DNA of 20,355 nt from Sphaeroforma arctica JP610 (lineage: Eukaryota > Opisthokonta > Ichthyosporea > Ichthyophonida): contig NW_014040313.1 in NCBI RefSeq assembly GCF_001186125.1, positions 1 to 20,355 on the forward strand, written 5' to 3'. Positions 9,142 through 20,101 of this stretch are shown one piece after another (the stretch's first letter is position 1; each line of letters opens with the position of its first letter). The position numbers were made by a program, and so were the translations under genes. The notes beneath the pieces are model-generated. The model worked only from the letters and a program-made list of their open reading frames with translations, was not told the origin of the DNA and did no database searches.

Positions 9142-9439
9142 GTACAGGACGATGAGATTTTATCTGTGCGACATGTGCCTTAATGTCATTAATCCATTCG
9201 TCCATATGTACTGTTTTATAGTGGGATATCACATTGTTGGCGCTTCCACGATACGTTTTTTCGTAACTGCTCGTAACCAGCGGTTCCCTCTACGCAATAG
9301 TTACATGTAGCTTGTCCTTCAGTCGCGTCTGTCCACTTTGTGCTTGCAAATCACACTTGGATTTGGGCAACAATTTACGATACAAGATGCCTAGCTCTTC
9401 TTTCTTGACCTTTTGGCCTTTCTTCACAACTTTCCCCAT
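9142..9439 (-). pseudogene. hAT transposase fossil: N-terminal segment with BED-like zinc finger
   Basis: A start codon at 9439-9437 opens a lysine-rich N-terminus (MGKVVKKGQKVKKEELGIL). After about 35 codons the frame shifts by one base, and the reading continues as KWTDATEGQATCNYC followed by GYEQLRKNVSWKRQQCD. The C-x-x-C pair, then G-(hydrophobic)-x-x-L-x-K, fits a BED-type zinc finger. The two positions where histidines are expected read N and Q, each one base from a histidine codon, so the finger no longer looks metal-binding. A second shift leads into DEWINDIKAHVAQIKSHRP. The segment ends at the LTR boundary. BED fingers bind terminal DNA in hAT transposases. Confidence 0.7.
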
Positions 9440-11119
9440 AGTGATGGTGCGAATAGGCGATAATATTAGTTTGTTTGTGTAAAGTGTGTTGTATAATGAA
9501 TAGTAATTCCCAACAACTATGTAAAATTATAAATTGTGAATTTGTGATGTTTTTGCCTTGAAAATTGTCACATTGACACTCGTCTACAGTTACCGTAGTA
9601 CCGAACTATACTAATAAATGATAATACGGCTGTGCATATGCTACTACAAAATGAAACATCATAAAAATAGAAATCAGGAATAAATACTATAGACTTGGAA
9701 TTTCAAAAATATTAATATATAATATGGGACCGAAAAAATAGGATTATGGATACGCCTGGTGGAGCCAAACATTCCATATTCTATGAATATTTCAACGAGC
9801 TCCCATATTTATGGATTCCCAGGCCTGCTCCGGTGTCGTATCTCGTGACTCGAGTCTCGGGGTGTGACTGTAAAATAGCGTGTGTCGTTGACTCTGTGAT
9901 AAAAGCTTTTTAAATAAAAATTAATAAAATATGTACGGACGGATTTTTACACTCGGTCGTTTACTCGTTAGCCAATGTAGTAAATACACGTTCCAACCAA
10001 TGGTTGGTATCCATATTGCTTTAAAAATAAAAATAAAGAATGCAGTGAAAATACTAAAATAGTAAAGAAATGTTTCTTTAAAAAAAAAACAGTTTTGAAC
10101 AAAAACATTTTTGAAAGTATTCACATAATAAATATATTTCGCTAAAAATAAAAATAGTTGAAGTCTTTTATATTCATTCAAAGCCTCCTAACTCCAGCCC
10201 TATGATAGCTTTTATTTTATTTTAACAAATAGGCATGGCTATGGTAAAATGAATTAAGTTTTCACAATGAATATTTGAATTACACAAATGGGAAATTGGG
10301 AATCGATTTCTATGAACACATCCTAATAATTGTTAATTTTAGAATTGGGTTGTATAATCCCGATATTTTTTTGTCTGGTTTTAGATGCATGGCAAACCAA
10401 AAGCAAGTTAGAAAGGACGTCATGCTGTTGCGCCATGTTCGTAGCACAACTGGTCCAAGTTATATAAAATTGACTCGGTTTTGTCTGCGTTAAAAGTACG
10501 ATATCTTAGTGCGTAGAGAAACTTCTAGTGCTTGAAAGTGCACGGATATATTGTTGGAACATATATTTCCTAAAGAAGTAGCTTTATTATTATATTGTAT
10601 ATTGCCTATATATTATAATATTTGCCATGTGCCCTTTTGAGATATTTTTATAATTATTCAGCCAAAATACGAACCGTAATGTATTTTGGGCTCATAGTTA
10701 GGATTTGAGTCTTATATATCCGACTCAATATATATGTTTATAACTCACAGAAGTTCTATATATATACATATAATTAGCGTTGTATGTACGCTGGCATAAT
10801 GAATGTCCCATTGAATGACCATCGATTGACAGGGATCAATTGAGGACCCATAGTAAGTATGGTTTCTTGAAGTATGTTTTGTATCATTTAGATATATCTA
10901 ATGTGTTGTAATAAAGTTATACTATAATAACATACGTATCCCAGTAACTTCAATATAATACAGTAAATTTATCTGTACACACCTATATCGCACGTGTATA
11001 CATGCATGCATGAATACATAGGTCTTCGAAGACTGCTACAATCGATTATGCTTGTTTATCGGTGTATGGCTACTAAATAAAGCGTCTGGAAGTCATAAAA
11101 GATTTATAAAAACGTGTCA

Positions 11120-11183
11120 CGGGTCGTTAGATCGGGTTTTGGAGGTTTTCGACATAGTGTCGAATTGTCGATCTCCTGACCCG
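11120..11183. other. Three-tier hairpin
   Basis: The outer arms are CGGGTC (11120-11125) and GACCCG (11178-11183). The middle arms are GGAG (11141-11144) and CTCC (11173-11176). The inner arms are TTCGACA (11148-11154) and TGTCGAA (11158-11164), closing a 3-base TAG loop. The nested pairs could form a stem about 64 nt long with internal bulges. It does not match a tRNA. It could be a structured RNA, a small fold-back element remnant, or chance. Confidence 0.45.
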
Positions 11184-11384
11184 GCCCAGTGAACTGGTGG
11201 TACGACTATGGTGCCTTTTCTGAATGCGCATCTAATCTAAAAAATATGGAAAGAAATATTGGGAATTAGGTTGGTTCCGGATTCAGATAAATCGGATGCG
11301 TTCTTAATATTTTTAGCCCATTTGTAAATAAATGGATGGGTTTATTATACAAAAGAGCAAAAATAAAAAGAACAGGTGTTCTTC

Positions 11385-11409
11385 AGAAGGCTAAAAGCCA
11401 TAGCCTTCT
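11385..11409. repeat. Hairpin with a third copy of one arm
   Basis: AGAAGGCTA (11385-11393) and TAGCCTTCT (11401-11409) form a perfect 9-bp stem with a 7-base loop, followed by TT. The left-arm sequence recurs at 11432-11440. No associated gene is visible. It may be a fold-back remnant. Confidence 0.5.
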
Positions 11410-12110
11410 TTTAGAAAAAAATTAAAACAGAAGAAGGCTATGAGTATTTAGAATGAGTAAATTATTTAGACATGTGTAGTAAATATGTTTTTTAAAAAGA
11501 ACAAAACAATGTATTACCATTTTGCTTTGAATTCCTTTTTGTTTTTGTTTCTATTCTTTTTTTTTTTAAACAACAAGCGAGGGTTAATTTACGTATTATT
11601 TTTATTAAAAAAACAAAATGCATAGAAATATTTGTAAGCGCAGTAGGCCAGTAGCGCCCTATGAAACCAGTAATAAATGGGCGGTCGGGCACAGACCAAC
11701 CGGCCCAAGGCTAAAAATAAGTAGCTATGTCGAATGGCACAAATCCTAAGAAATACCAGCAGACCCGGCAGAGTGTATTAGTTTTTTGTTAAATATAAAA
11801 CAAATACAAAATAGACTGATCGAGGCTGCGAAGCATCGACTGTGATATCTGTCTGTTGTTGTTTTTTTTGTTTGTTTTTTTTTAAAACAATGGAATTTCG
11901 GCCGGAATTTTTCCATCGCATGGCGATCCGGATCCTGGCGTGCCGGGGACTCTTTGACTCTTTCAGCCTGTCCTGGATACCTCCTTGTATATAGTACAGT
12001 GCATAGTGCAAAGTTTAAAAAAAATAATTATACGAGTGCGGCAGTGTGGCTGTGCGCCTGCGCCTCCTCGCATCGAAGAAACCTACCAAATGAATATCTG
12101 CACAAATACA

Positions 12111-12134
12111 TATATATATTATATATATATATTA
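12111..12134 (+). promoter_or_regulatory. TA-rich run upstream of the + strand membrane-protein gene
   Basis: An almost pure TA run lies about 90-110 bp before the start codon at 12224. It could serve as a TATA element for that gene, with a short 5' leader. It could equally be a simple repeat. Confidence 0.35.
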
Positions 12135-12223
12135 TGTGGTGCTCGAAACGTAGTACACACAAACGAGCAAGCTAGAGAAAGTTTAACTGAATGACTTGAC
12201 TTCCAAAACATTCAGTGATCATA

Positions 12224-14329
12224 ATGAGTATAACACGTACGATAAAAGTCGCGCTGCTTCTGGTAGCGGTAATCTTCACATTAAGTGTTACCGGAGAAAC
12301 ACCGAGTGAACCCCTAGGGCCTGGACCTCAAGAAAGTTACAGCCCTATGAAAACAGTTTCAAAGTTCATGCATCAGCTAAATAGGTCTAACTACACGGGC
12401 GCTTTCGAGTATGTCGCCCCATCTTGGAAGGAGATCCCAGATATTGACGGCGAAGTAATGTCGTAAGTTAAATACACTCCTTTGCGTCAAACTTCATGGG
12501 AATAGATCAGAAATCTGACCAATAATAAGTGTGGTTTAAATTTTATGAGATTCCAGGTTGTGTGCAGTTTTACAATTTATGAGGTCCGTGTTCTTTTCAT
12601 TTTAGAAGATCCCACGAAATGTGTGCTTTACGTTATATTTTTGTCTTTGTAATATCGCCTTCATATGTGCTTTTATGTGTTGTGATTTTGTGTACTAATT
12701 AGGAAGATTTTGTTCCATATCCGCCTCGTACATTATTTACGTCATAGAAAATGCTTCGTTAAACCTAAATTAAGTAGATATTCTCCCGGCACACATTCTC
12801 CTGGGATCTGGAAAATACTAAATAGATTTTATCCCGATCCTCAGATTTATGTTTTTGATTGGAGATCGACACTACATTTTGGTGCACACCGCAATATCGT
12901 ACATGGAGATTATAAGCGAGAGTGATACACAGGCAGTGGTGTTAGGCCATGTTGTGCAGAATGACGGCACCTACGTCGCAAAAATCTTCAGTTTATCCAA
13001 AATGAAAAAGGGCGAAAACAAGGTATCAATGATTGTGTCATTCGAAAGCTGCGCAATTCTGCATGTCGTGTGAAAACTGTGTGGCAATTTTGAGTAATAT
13101 TTAGAAGCGGAGTAATGAACTAATTATGTTTTTGTGTTACACATTGCAGAACTGCTGGATGGTCAGTGATATTGAGAACGAATCGATGCCCGAAGTTCTC
13201 GTGCCATCGCCTATTTACTCGCCAACCAACGTGCAAAAAATAGTACTCATGTACCTCAGACAAAATCCACCTGAGGGAGACCTTGATGGTACCGAAAATA
13301 TCGCGTTAGCGTACCGCTTCTTTAAGCGAGACGCTTCGTCAACTTTCGAGCCTTTCGCCCACAGCGTCCAGGATCATCCCATTCTGAACCAGTTTGAGCG
13401 TGTTAAACCCATGACGATCAAATCAGTAAATAATATGGTATGTGAAAAATCGTATACAAGCCAGCTTCATGTTGCTCAAGCCAAAGTGCCCAGTGCTATA
13501 GTAGGAGGACGTATTAAGGTGTTAACCTGCCAAGCAGTTAATGTATTGTACGGTTCTCTTGTGTATGTTCATGGTCCGCATGTTTATTTCATTATTACAG
13601 ACTACAATAGAGAGCACAATCATAACCAGAAGCGGGAATGAAATTCGACTAGAGATGGGAATGGTCCAAGCCACACAGCGAGGCTGTGAGGACTGCTGGT
13701 TTGTTCAAATATTATCAATTTATGGAGATGACAATGCAGCCACCCACAGCTTCGATTCTCTTGATGGAAGTAAGTATATATGATTGTTGTGCATGCTCAC
13801 TACTTCGGATGACCGATTGCGCATTTGATTGCGTTCGCTTTTTATGTCCGATCAACTATCAAACCCCTGATTCGCCACACGTGCTCATTCTATTATCAAT
13901 TCTCTAACTTTGTTATCAACAGGCGATAAAGGATTGATTCTCAGATCGCTCCACATCATCCGAAAACACCCGATACTCCAACTGTTGGCCGCATGCATCG
14001 TCGTGTCTTGTTTTGTGATGGCATTCTTGGTCACTCTGAGGATCGCTGAAGTAGTTGCCGATGGTGTTCTGGGCGAGCAACAGCGAGTGAGCACCATGGA
14101 ATCGCCCCACTCACACTACAAGGTATGCAAGTAGACTACAGAGATCGACTAGTTGGACTGCAAGCGTACATCGCATCTATAGCCAGACACCCTTTTCAAG
14201 TATCGTATACCTAACGCCCCTCTTTCTCTTCTGGATTGTTTTCTTTTTAAACAGTATTTGCGATTGGATGAAGAACGAGATTCAACTCTGAATCGAAATA
14301 TCTTCACGGGCGTCGAACTTACTGTGTAA
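12224..14329 (+). CDS. Type I membrane protein with tandem NTF2-like (DUF4864-like) modules, 6 exons, 382 aa
   Basis: The exons are 12224-12462, 12845-13022, 13150-13437, 13601-13769, 13923-14122 and 14255-14329. Every intron is GT-AG and the phases agree, giving 382 residues. A TACTAA branch-like site precedes the second exon. Residues 1-24 form a signal peptide (RTIKVALLLVAVIFTLSV). Overlapping N-glycosylation sites lie at 53-58 (NRSNYT). Two modules follow, at about 39-148 and 162-276. Each opens with YSP plus a helix and closes on a strand with CW(M/F)V (NCWMVSDI, DCWFVQIL), the layout of NTF2-like domains. The second recalls DUF4864 in its helix and F-x-x-F-x-x-x-V region. One helix (309-330) spans the membrane and a charged tail of about 52 residues ends at TAA. 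The start is the ATG at 12224; a GTG three codons earlier is in frame but unlikely. Ligand and role are unknown. Confidence 0.82.
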
Positions 14330-14409
14330 GCGAACGTAAACGAACAGATACTCCAAAAGAAATATTAGTCAAACTCCAGTGATCCAACAGGTATTTACAC
14401 TTCTGATCC

Positions 14410-14415
14410 AATAAA
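14410..14415 (+). terminator. Polyadenylation signal AATAAA
   Basis: A canonical AATAAA lies 81 bases beyond the stop codon of the + strand membrane-protein gene, a normal distance for its 3' end. Confidence 0.5.
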
Positions 14416-16799
14416 TTTTAGTCACCCCTGATCCAATCCCTTGTGATTGTATATCTCAACTATCAGCACATCATCTTAATCCAATCTTTTGTGGTAGTAT
14501 AGTCGTTGTGCCTAACTTAGTAAAGCATGGCTTGTAATCACGCATTCTACGACAAATTAGGGCCAACGAATATAATAGAGCTTGAAATTCGTGTACTGTG
14601 TGTTTTGGTGGGTTCATCCAACGTAAGTAATAACTAGCCGCTAGGTGTATCCAGTCATTCAGAACTTTGATATTTTAGCTGTAGTCAGTCATATAGCTGA
14701 GAAGTATCTGATTAGTCGTAACATATAATATTTGGCGGCAGTCGGGTATTTTGTATTGAACACAAGAGAAAAGATTAAAATTGCTGTGTTGAGTGCATGC
14801 TATATGCATTGCAAGTAGTTCTGATCTATACGCTAAATGCTGAGCTTTTAGTGCTGAACTTCTGTGGTTGATCAACAGTTGTCTGTCAGAGTTCAGATTT
14901 TTAAGTGCAATAGCAAGAGTATACATGTCAACCTTTCAAGACTGGTGATTGCGGCCTGTACCTGTCTGCGACTCTGTGGCATTGACACAAAGCATCCACA
15001 ATTGCCAACTTGCACAGATAACGGTAGGATGTCGCTTTGTAGTAGTTTGATTGACAATAATCTAAGTGTGCGCTCTATTTATACTATATGATACTTTGTG
15101 CTATTAGTTAACCGCACTATGGTTATCCCTGGATGGATTTCAACTCGCACGTTTTTAGATTGTCCCGAAAGTTGTTTCATAGTCATTTCCCGATATGTCT
15201 ATCCATCTCATATCATATCCTCATACTCTTGATATATGATTATGATTCGAGAATTTCAATGGGCATCAATTCAAGCGATGGAAGTCGCGGCGATGCATGT
15301 GTATCAATACACTCAAGGTTTATACCTATTATTTGACAATAGTCAACTAAGCTCTAAAAACTAACCACCGACTTGGGTGAAGATAGAGTATGTGCGCTTC
15401 TGTGATACGTACGCCATGACCAGCACTGCTCCCATCATTTGAATGTTTGGATTAAGCTAGACACTCCATGCCAGAGAATATAGATTGATACTATAATTTA
15501 TCGACGAAATATCGTATATGGATGCCACAGTGTATGCTCGGATTTCTGCACACCCAAGTTGCGCAGAACTATGGCATGTAATTGTAGAATATATTTAACT
15601 TTATGCTTATAAATACATCAATATATTCTGATCGATGCATCATACGCCGCTTTTATTTGCTTAGCCAGATGGATAGATTGTACCTGGTAGGTTGCATATC
15701 CAGCATGCATATGCATCAAATATTCTACTCGCATATAGTTACATCATACAAAATAGTATTGTAAATATTTATAAAAGAGTATATCACACACAGTATCCCA
15801 TTTCTAATTTATGGTATTCCCTAGTCCCCCTCAATACATGACATAGCTGTAGCAGCTCCCGATGGATCATGAGTTAAGCACTAAACATGTATAGCCGTTG
15901 TCTCCCGGATAAAAATACGTATGCATGGTACTTGCCAAACGATTGCAAGGCAAGGCTTGCATTAACACATATAATGCATTAAACACTCACGGCCTCCTTC
16001 GTAAGGCTATAGTAGGCACGTCGAAATTGTTTAATATTAGTCCTTTTATTTGATACCATCAATTCAGGATTCGATTCTAGCAATCACATTCAGGGTTCAA
16101 CTGGCAATCATCGTTTAAGTAAATTGTTTCTAGTAATGATTGTATAGTTTTCGAATACATTTCGAATGTGGAGTCATATCGGAAAGGCCGGTAGTCAATG
16201 CGCTAGTAAAGCGCTCAGGCCTCACATGTCCTACTACATTTTGGTTTCCTCCTGCCACAGCGCAAAGCAGGCGTGTTCGTAGCCTCGTCTGCCAGTATAC
16301 TGCATTGTATATCTAAAAGTGCATTGGTAATCCGACAGACCTCGAGACGACAGAATATTTCAGAGATAGAATGTAAAATAAGTTGTGGATCCATAAATCT
16401 CTCCTTGTGGCCTCCTAGCCCGTACTAGCACTATGATGCGGCTGATAATAATTAGGTGCTCGCTGTGTGTACGTTTCGCCACATCTCCTCTTGACGCCGA
16501 CAAGGTACATTAGACCCGTGCTCGATCTCGATCTTTGTGATTGTACATCCGCGTTTGAACGGGTGCAGCATACCACGATTTTTCCTGTGTGTGCAGATGT
16601 AGTGTGTGATCCCTCATGCAATAGAAGTCTCCGACGCCGATCATATTGCTCGTCTATACTCGTAGGTGGTGAGGCACTCGCACCCCATATGTGTATCAGT
16701 AGACTGCATTTCAATTTCATTATAAATAGTCTGCAGTGCACTTTCAGTATCAGCAATTTGGATTACACTTTCACTACCGATCAAAGAGACCTCTATGGC
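14416..16799. other. Spacer between convergent genes, no convincing gene
   Basis: About 2.4 kb lie between the 3' ends of the two host genes. Open frames of 67-132 codons occur on both strands but lack recognisable motifs. The longest, on the + strand at 16467-16865, overlaps the last exon of the Tweety gene antisense. The stretch must hold both 3' untranslated regions. For the - strand gene, the nearest canonical AATAAA I see (16045-16050) is some 750 bp past the stop, so its true poly(A) site is unclear. Confidence 0.55.
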
Positions 16800-19700
16800 T
16801 CAACCCCGGTTGCCGCCCATGAGAGCGCCCTGACTGTTCGCCCTACTACGCGCGCTGACACTTGATCCATGTCCCAGTTCAGTATGCACCAAAGTGACAC
16901 CGCTTGTGCTGGGATACTCATCATCGACTTCGGAATACTCTAAGAAATTCGGGTTTGACCCATAGCCTGGGGGTTGCATACCCTGACTGCCTCGGCGCTG
17001 CGGTACTTCTATTGGGTGGAGAATACGAGAATATCGTAAGACAATATAAAAGTATTGACGCATTAAGAATACGAGGATATGGTGAGACATATGAGAATAA
17101 GTGTATGGGGTTATCATCAACACGTGGAAAGCATGTTGTATCTGGCACAAATACTGCACAATCAACTGCGACTGAAGCCGTACGTAGAGAATGATTTTGT
17201 GGCTTGGACGTACAGAAAAGCAGTCCCGCCCCGCGAAGACAGCAACACCGCACACGATTATATGTGTAGCCCAACCAGTCGTGCGACCAGACACAGTGTA
17301 ATGCAAGAGGTATCAGTCCACTGGTACAAACCGCACTCTGGATAATCTAATGCAATGCACTACCGATGGATCAGATCTAGAACAGGCACCATATACCCCA
17401 TGAGGTATAGTTCATTGGACGCTATAAATAAAATAGACGTAGTGCATTGTAGCAAGGATTGCTTCTACGACATATACCGCATACCGAATATGTACAACAT
17501 GCTATAATTAGAACATCCTCCATACGACCACGCACCTCACAGATTCAGTGTGCCATAAACAGGGCGTATTCAATGCAAGTCGAGTGCTTACCTTGCGTGT
17601 AGCTGAATTGTCGAACAGATCCAAGACGATGGCCAACCGGGTACAGCTGGTGGTTGATCTGCGCCGCGGGGATGTTGTTTTGGTACACTGCGGGGTCGCC
17701 ATATGCCTGTGACAATCCAAAACGGCGCATTAGCACAAGTACGCGAAGGTTATGTTCATATCTCGGACATAGCGGTTCGAAAGAAGACTGCCAGAATGCC
17801 TTTGCGAATAGTGTGTTCGAGTTGATGCAGCAGTCCCTTGTGCAATACGTCCACTTGCAGACTGATTGTTGAATTTCGTACAATGGTCGCATACATCTGT
17901 GAGCAACTATGAATATTCACTGTAAAGGATGTGGCAATATGCTCGAAGTGGCAATATGCTCGATGTACCGACATGAGCACTGGCATAATCCAATCTTGAG
18001 AACAGGACTCACAACGCATACAAAACCGCGGCTTGCAGATAAAACTTCACGTACCAGTACATTTAGGGTATACTTCGGTACTAACCTGGAAACTGGCTCC
18101 ATCCCCCTCGGGTATGTCTATCGCTCGCACATTCGTATTGTCCGGTGTATAAGAGATAGACTTGCCGTACGCTTTGATGAACGACTGGTTTGCGTCATTC
18201 ACGGAAGCCTGTCGGCGGAATAAGTCGGCACTGCCACCAATCGATTGCATACCGCTGGCAGTGTTGATCATGGAAGCGTTGGTCATGGAAGCGTTCGCTG
18301 AACGCGCCTCACTCGGTAAACTCATCTGTGTAGGTGAAAGAAATGTATGTATTGATACTAAGCGATTTGACGTCGGGATAAATATGTGCATTGTGAGAAA
18401 GCATCTATGCGATATAATGAGACGGCCGCCAGCGCTGATTTCCTCTGTTGATGGAAGTTGAGAGAAAAAGAGAGAGAGGTATTTCGATCCAAATCGATGA
18501 CAATCCAAAGGACCCACATACTTGTGATTGACTGCGCCTGAATACTATCACATCGACCACCGAGGTGACCACAAAGCGCGTGTAGACCATCATCGCAAAT
18601 GCCATGGCCAAAGTGGAGAGTAGCAATCCTATCCACAGCAGAATCATCCCGTCCAGTGCATCGGAGCACACACCCTAGTTTTAGGGTTTTTAGCGTTTAG
18701 GGTTTAGAAGAAAAAAACCCCCCCCTAATGCAAGTTTTGAACGAATCCGATTAGGTCACCAGGAGACGACGAAGCGACATAACGATACTTTGTGTCACGT
18801 GAATCGCGAATAGACGGGAAGTAACAACGCGGGCTCTCTCAGGCAATGCTGAGAGCCTTGCGATCCGAACACTGTTGTTTTTCTCACAGACTAGAATTTA
18901 TAGTCGAAAATTGATCTTTGGTGAATTTGTCAAGTATTTCACCTCCATAAACACCAGCTTGGTAAACATAGAAATGCTGTCACTCAAACCTACCTCATCC
19001 ACAGCTAGGTTATAAAGCCCATTGATGACTCGACACGAGACCATCTCACGGGCGGTATCGAGCAGTGCATTACCCTAAGTAGAGACAGAGAGGCAAGAAA
19101 ATTAACATTGCGGTACGCACCAACCGAGTGGACATCATGGGCAGAGGGAAGCAAAAATGGGGACGAATGATGAAGAGTACGTTCCCACGTGAAGACCTAT
19201 ATTTCAGGCAAGAAAAAGCACAACACACAAATAACCTTAACACCGCAACCAACAACAGGCATAGATATTATAGCATCCTTACCTTGACTACATCTGTATT
19301 GAGTTCCTGAAATAAGGCACGGTATTCATCTCGAACGCCCGGCGCACAGGTCTCAGCAGTCAGATTAGACAGTGCCAAGATACCTTCTGCCTGTACCAGC
19401 CACACACCTTTCTCTTCGAGCAGTTGCAGATTAGGGTTGGCACCCACACAGTCGTCTATATAGTATCCCAAATATCTGTAGAGTTCGAGTTCGAAGTTGG
19501 TGGTTTAAAAGCGCCCGTCACACAAGCGCAGTGCTCAATTGGCTTTACCATGTGCTGAAAGCAGTGTGAGCTATGATAAATCAAACAACACTGAAAACTC
19601 TTCACCACTACCGTTCCGAACAAAGGTACAGCATACCACAGCGGGTCTTGGTGCTCAGAATACTTACTCTAAATTGTCGGTGGAAAGACGTGATTTGATG

Positions 19701-19801
19701 AATGCGTCCGGCCTGTCGCAGAGATCGGCCAATGCAACACTCATTGTGATGGCGAGAGCAATCACCAGGAACGACACCAAAACCACAAGTATCGACAGCG
19801 G
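16800..19801 (-). CDS. Tweety-family membrane protein homolog, C-terminal 374 aa, 5' end outside window
   Basis: The - strand exons are 19801-19668, 19475-19283, 19074-18994, 18674-18522, 18325-18086, 17706-17592 and 17008-16800. All are GT-AG with matching phases, and TGA is at 16802-16800. The first visible exon carries a transmembrane helix (SILVVLVSFLVIALAITMSV) and then ALADLCDRPDAFI, matching the Tweety 'LSDFC..PD.YV' junction after TM4. The ectodomain has YYIDDCVGANPNLQ (Tweety 'YYL.C....NPFQ'), a glycosylation site NLT, and MVSCRVINGLYNLAVDE before VCSDALDGM and TM5 (ILLWIGLLLSTLAMAFAMMV), as in the animal 'CEDALEGLL' block. A serine- and asparagine-rich tail of about 190 residues follows, with a short internal repeat (NASMTNASM). 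Tweety proteins are dimeric membrane proteins linked to anion currents and lipid handling. TM1-TM3 should lie beyond the right edge. Confidence 0.85.
17931..17963. repeat. Short tandem repeat in a Tweety-gene intron
   Basis: GTGGCAATATGCTCGA occurs at 17931-17946 and again at 17948-17963, a perfect 16-bp copy with period 17. It lies inside the intron between the exons at 18325-18086 and 17706-17592, with no coding effect. Confidence 0.9.
18675..18710 (-). repeat. Telomere-like TTTAGGG-type motif at an intron 3' end
   Basis: The + strand reads CTAG, TTTTAGGG, TTTTTAGCG, TTTAGGG, TTTAGAAG, which is imperfect TTTAGGG-type units. On the - strand, where the gene runs, this is the last part of the intron before the TM5 exon. 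It reads as a T-rich tract, then AAACCCTAAACGCTAAA and AACCCTAAAACTAG. It therefore supplies the branch-like CTAAA motifs and the acceptor AG (18676-18675). A C-run adjoins it (18718-18725). Confidence 0.7.
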
Positions 19802-19804
19802 CTG

Positions 19805-20101
19805 AGGTTTAGAAAGTGTGAGACAGAACGAAACAACAGTGTGAGGAAATGCTAGTTTGACGTACACCCCTTTGAAAAACCTATGTCGCTTTTTATGTAG
19901 AATCCACTTGTCGCACCAATTCGACCAGTATCGAATCCGATACGAAGTATGAGTGCAGGCTCGCATAGTGCGTATACTTTCCCAAGAGACATACCAGAAG
20001 GCCCCAGCGCATCCCTCTACTACAGCCGTGTGACATTGACGCCCGAAGCCCGTCTTCCGATCCCTATAAGTCGGTGAACGTTTAGAAGCTGAGAATGACT
20101 G
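19805..20101. other. Probable intron of the Tweety-family gene
   Basis: This stretch is upstream of the first visible exon on the - strand and ends in a good acceptor (CACTTTCTAAACCTCAG, with CTAAA as a branch-like site). Open frames are present, but none shows the hydrophobic helices expected for TM1-TM3 of the family, so I read it as intron. A small additional exon cannot be excluded. Confidence 0.45.

Larger units (their letters stand above)
6600..9439 (-). mobile_element. hAT-superfamily DNA transposon fossil, split by a solo LTR
   Basis: Read on the - strand, scattered open segments line up in the order of a hAT transposase. These are an N-terminal basic segment with a BED-like zinc finger (9437-9142), a helical middle region, an RW-containing core block (NNCKTRWTGLYRMSKR, around 7900) and a C-terminal dimerisation block (RSESMFSMSGLLQKKK, around 6740-6790). 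The last matches the hAT pattern S-E-x-V-F-S-x-A-G-L. The gene has frameshifts and in-frame stops, a 102-bp tandem duplication, and a 768-bp solo LTR inserted after the zinc-finger part. Terminal inverted repeats were not identified, so the element ends are approximate. It is a plain cut-and-paste transposon, long inactive. Confidence 0.8.
9440..12110. other. AT-rich stretch with no convincing gene
   Basis: This 2.7-kb stretch holds homopolymer T and A runs (around 10081, 11560 and 11870) and short open frames without recognisable domains or coding bias. The 5' terminus of the hAT element should lie in the first few hundred bases but was not found. The only structured parts I can support are hairpins at 11120-11183 and 11385-11409. 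A GC-richer patch at about 11640-11715, and another at 11890-11960, have no assigned identity. Confidence 0.6.

Noticed and set aside
9921-10493. Small frames of 72-86 codons in the AT-rich spacer
   Set aside because: They are Phe-, Ile- and Lys-rich as expected from AT-rich DNA, with no motif or splice context.
11954-12194. Two overlapping + strand frames of about 70 codons just before the membrane-protein gene
   Set aside because: They run through the TA-rich run and show no domain or signal. The leader and promoter of the downstream gene explain the region better.
16467-16865. A + strand gene of 132 codons
   Set aside because: It overlaps the last Tweety exon antisense, has no recognisable domain and no supported splice context. 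Overlapping long frames on both strands here are likely shadows or chance.
18675-18725. A chromosome end or telomere
   Set aside because: Only a few imperfect units are present, and gene exons continue on both sides in frame.
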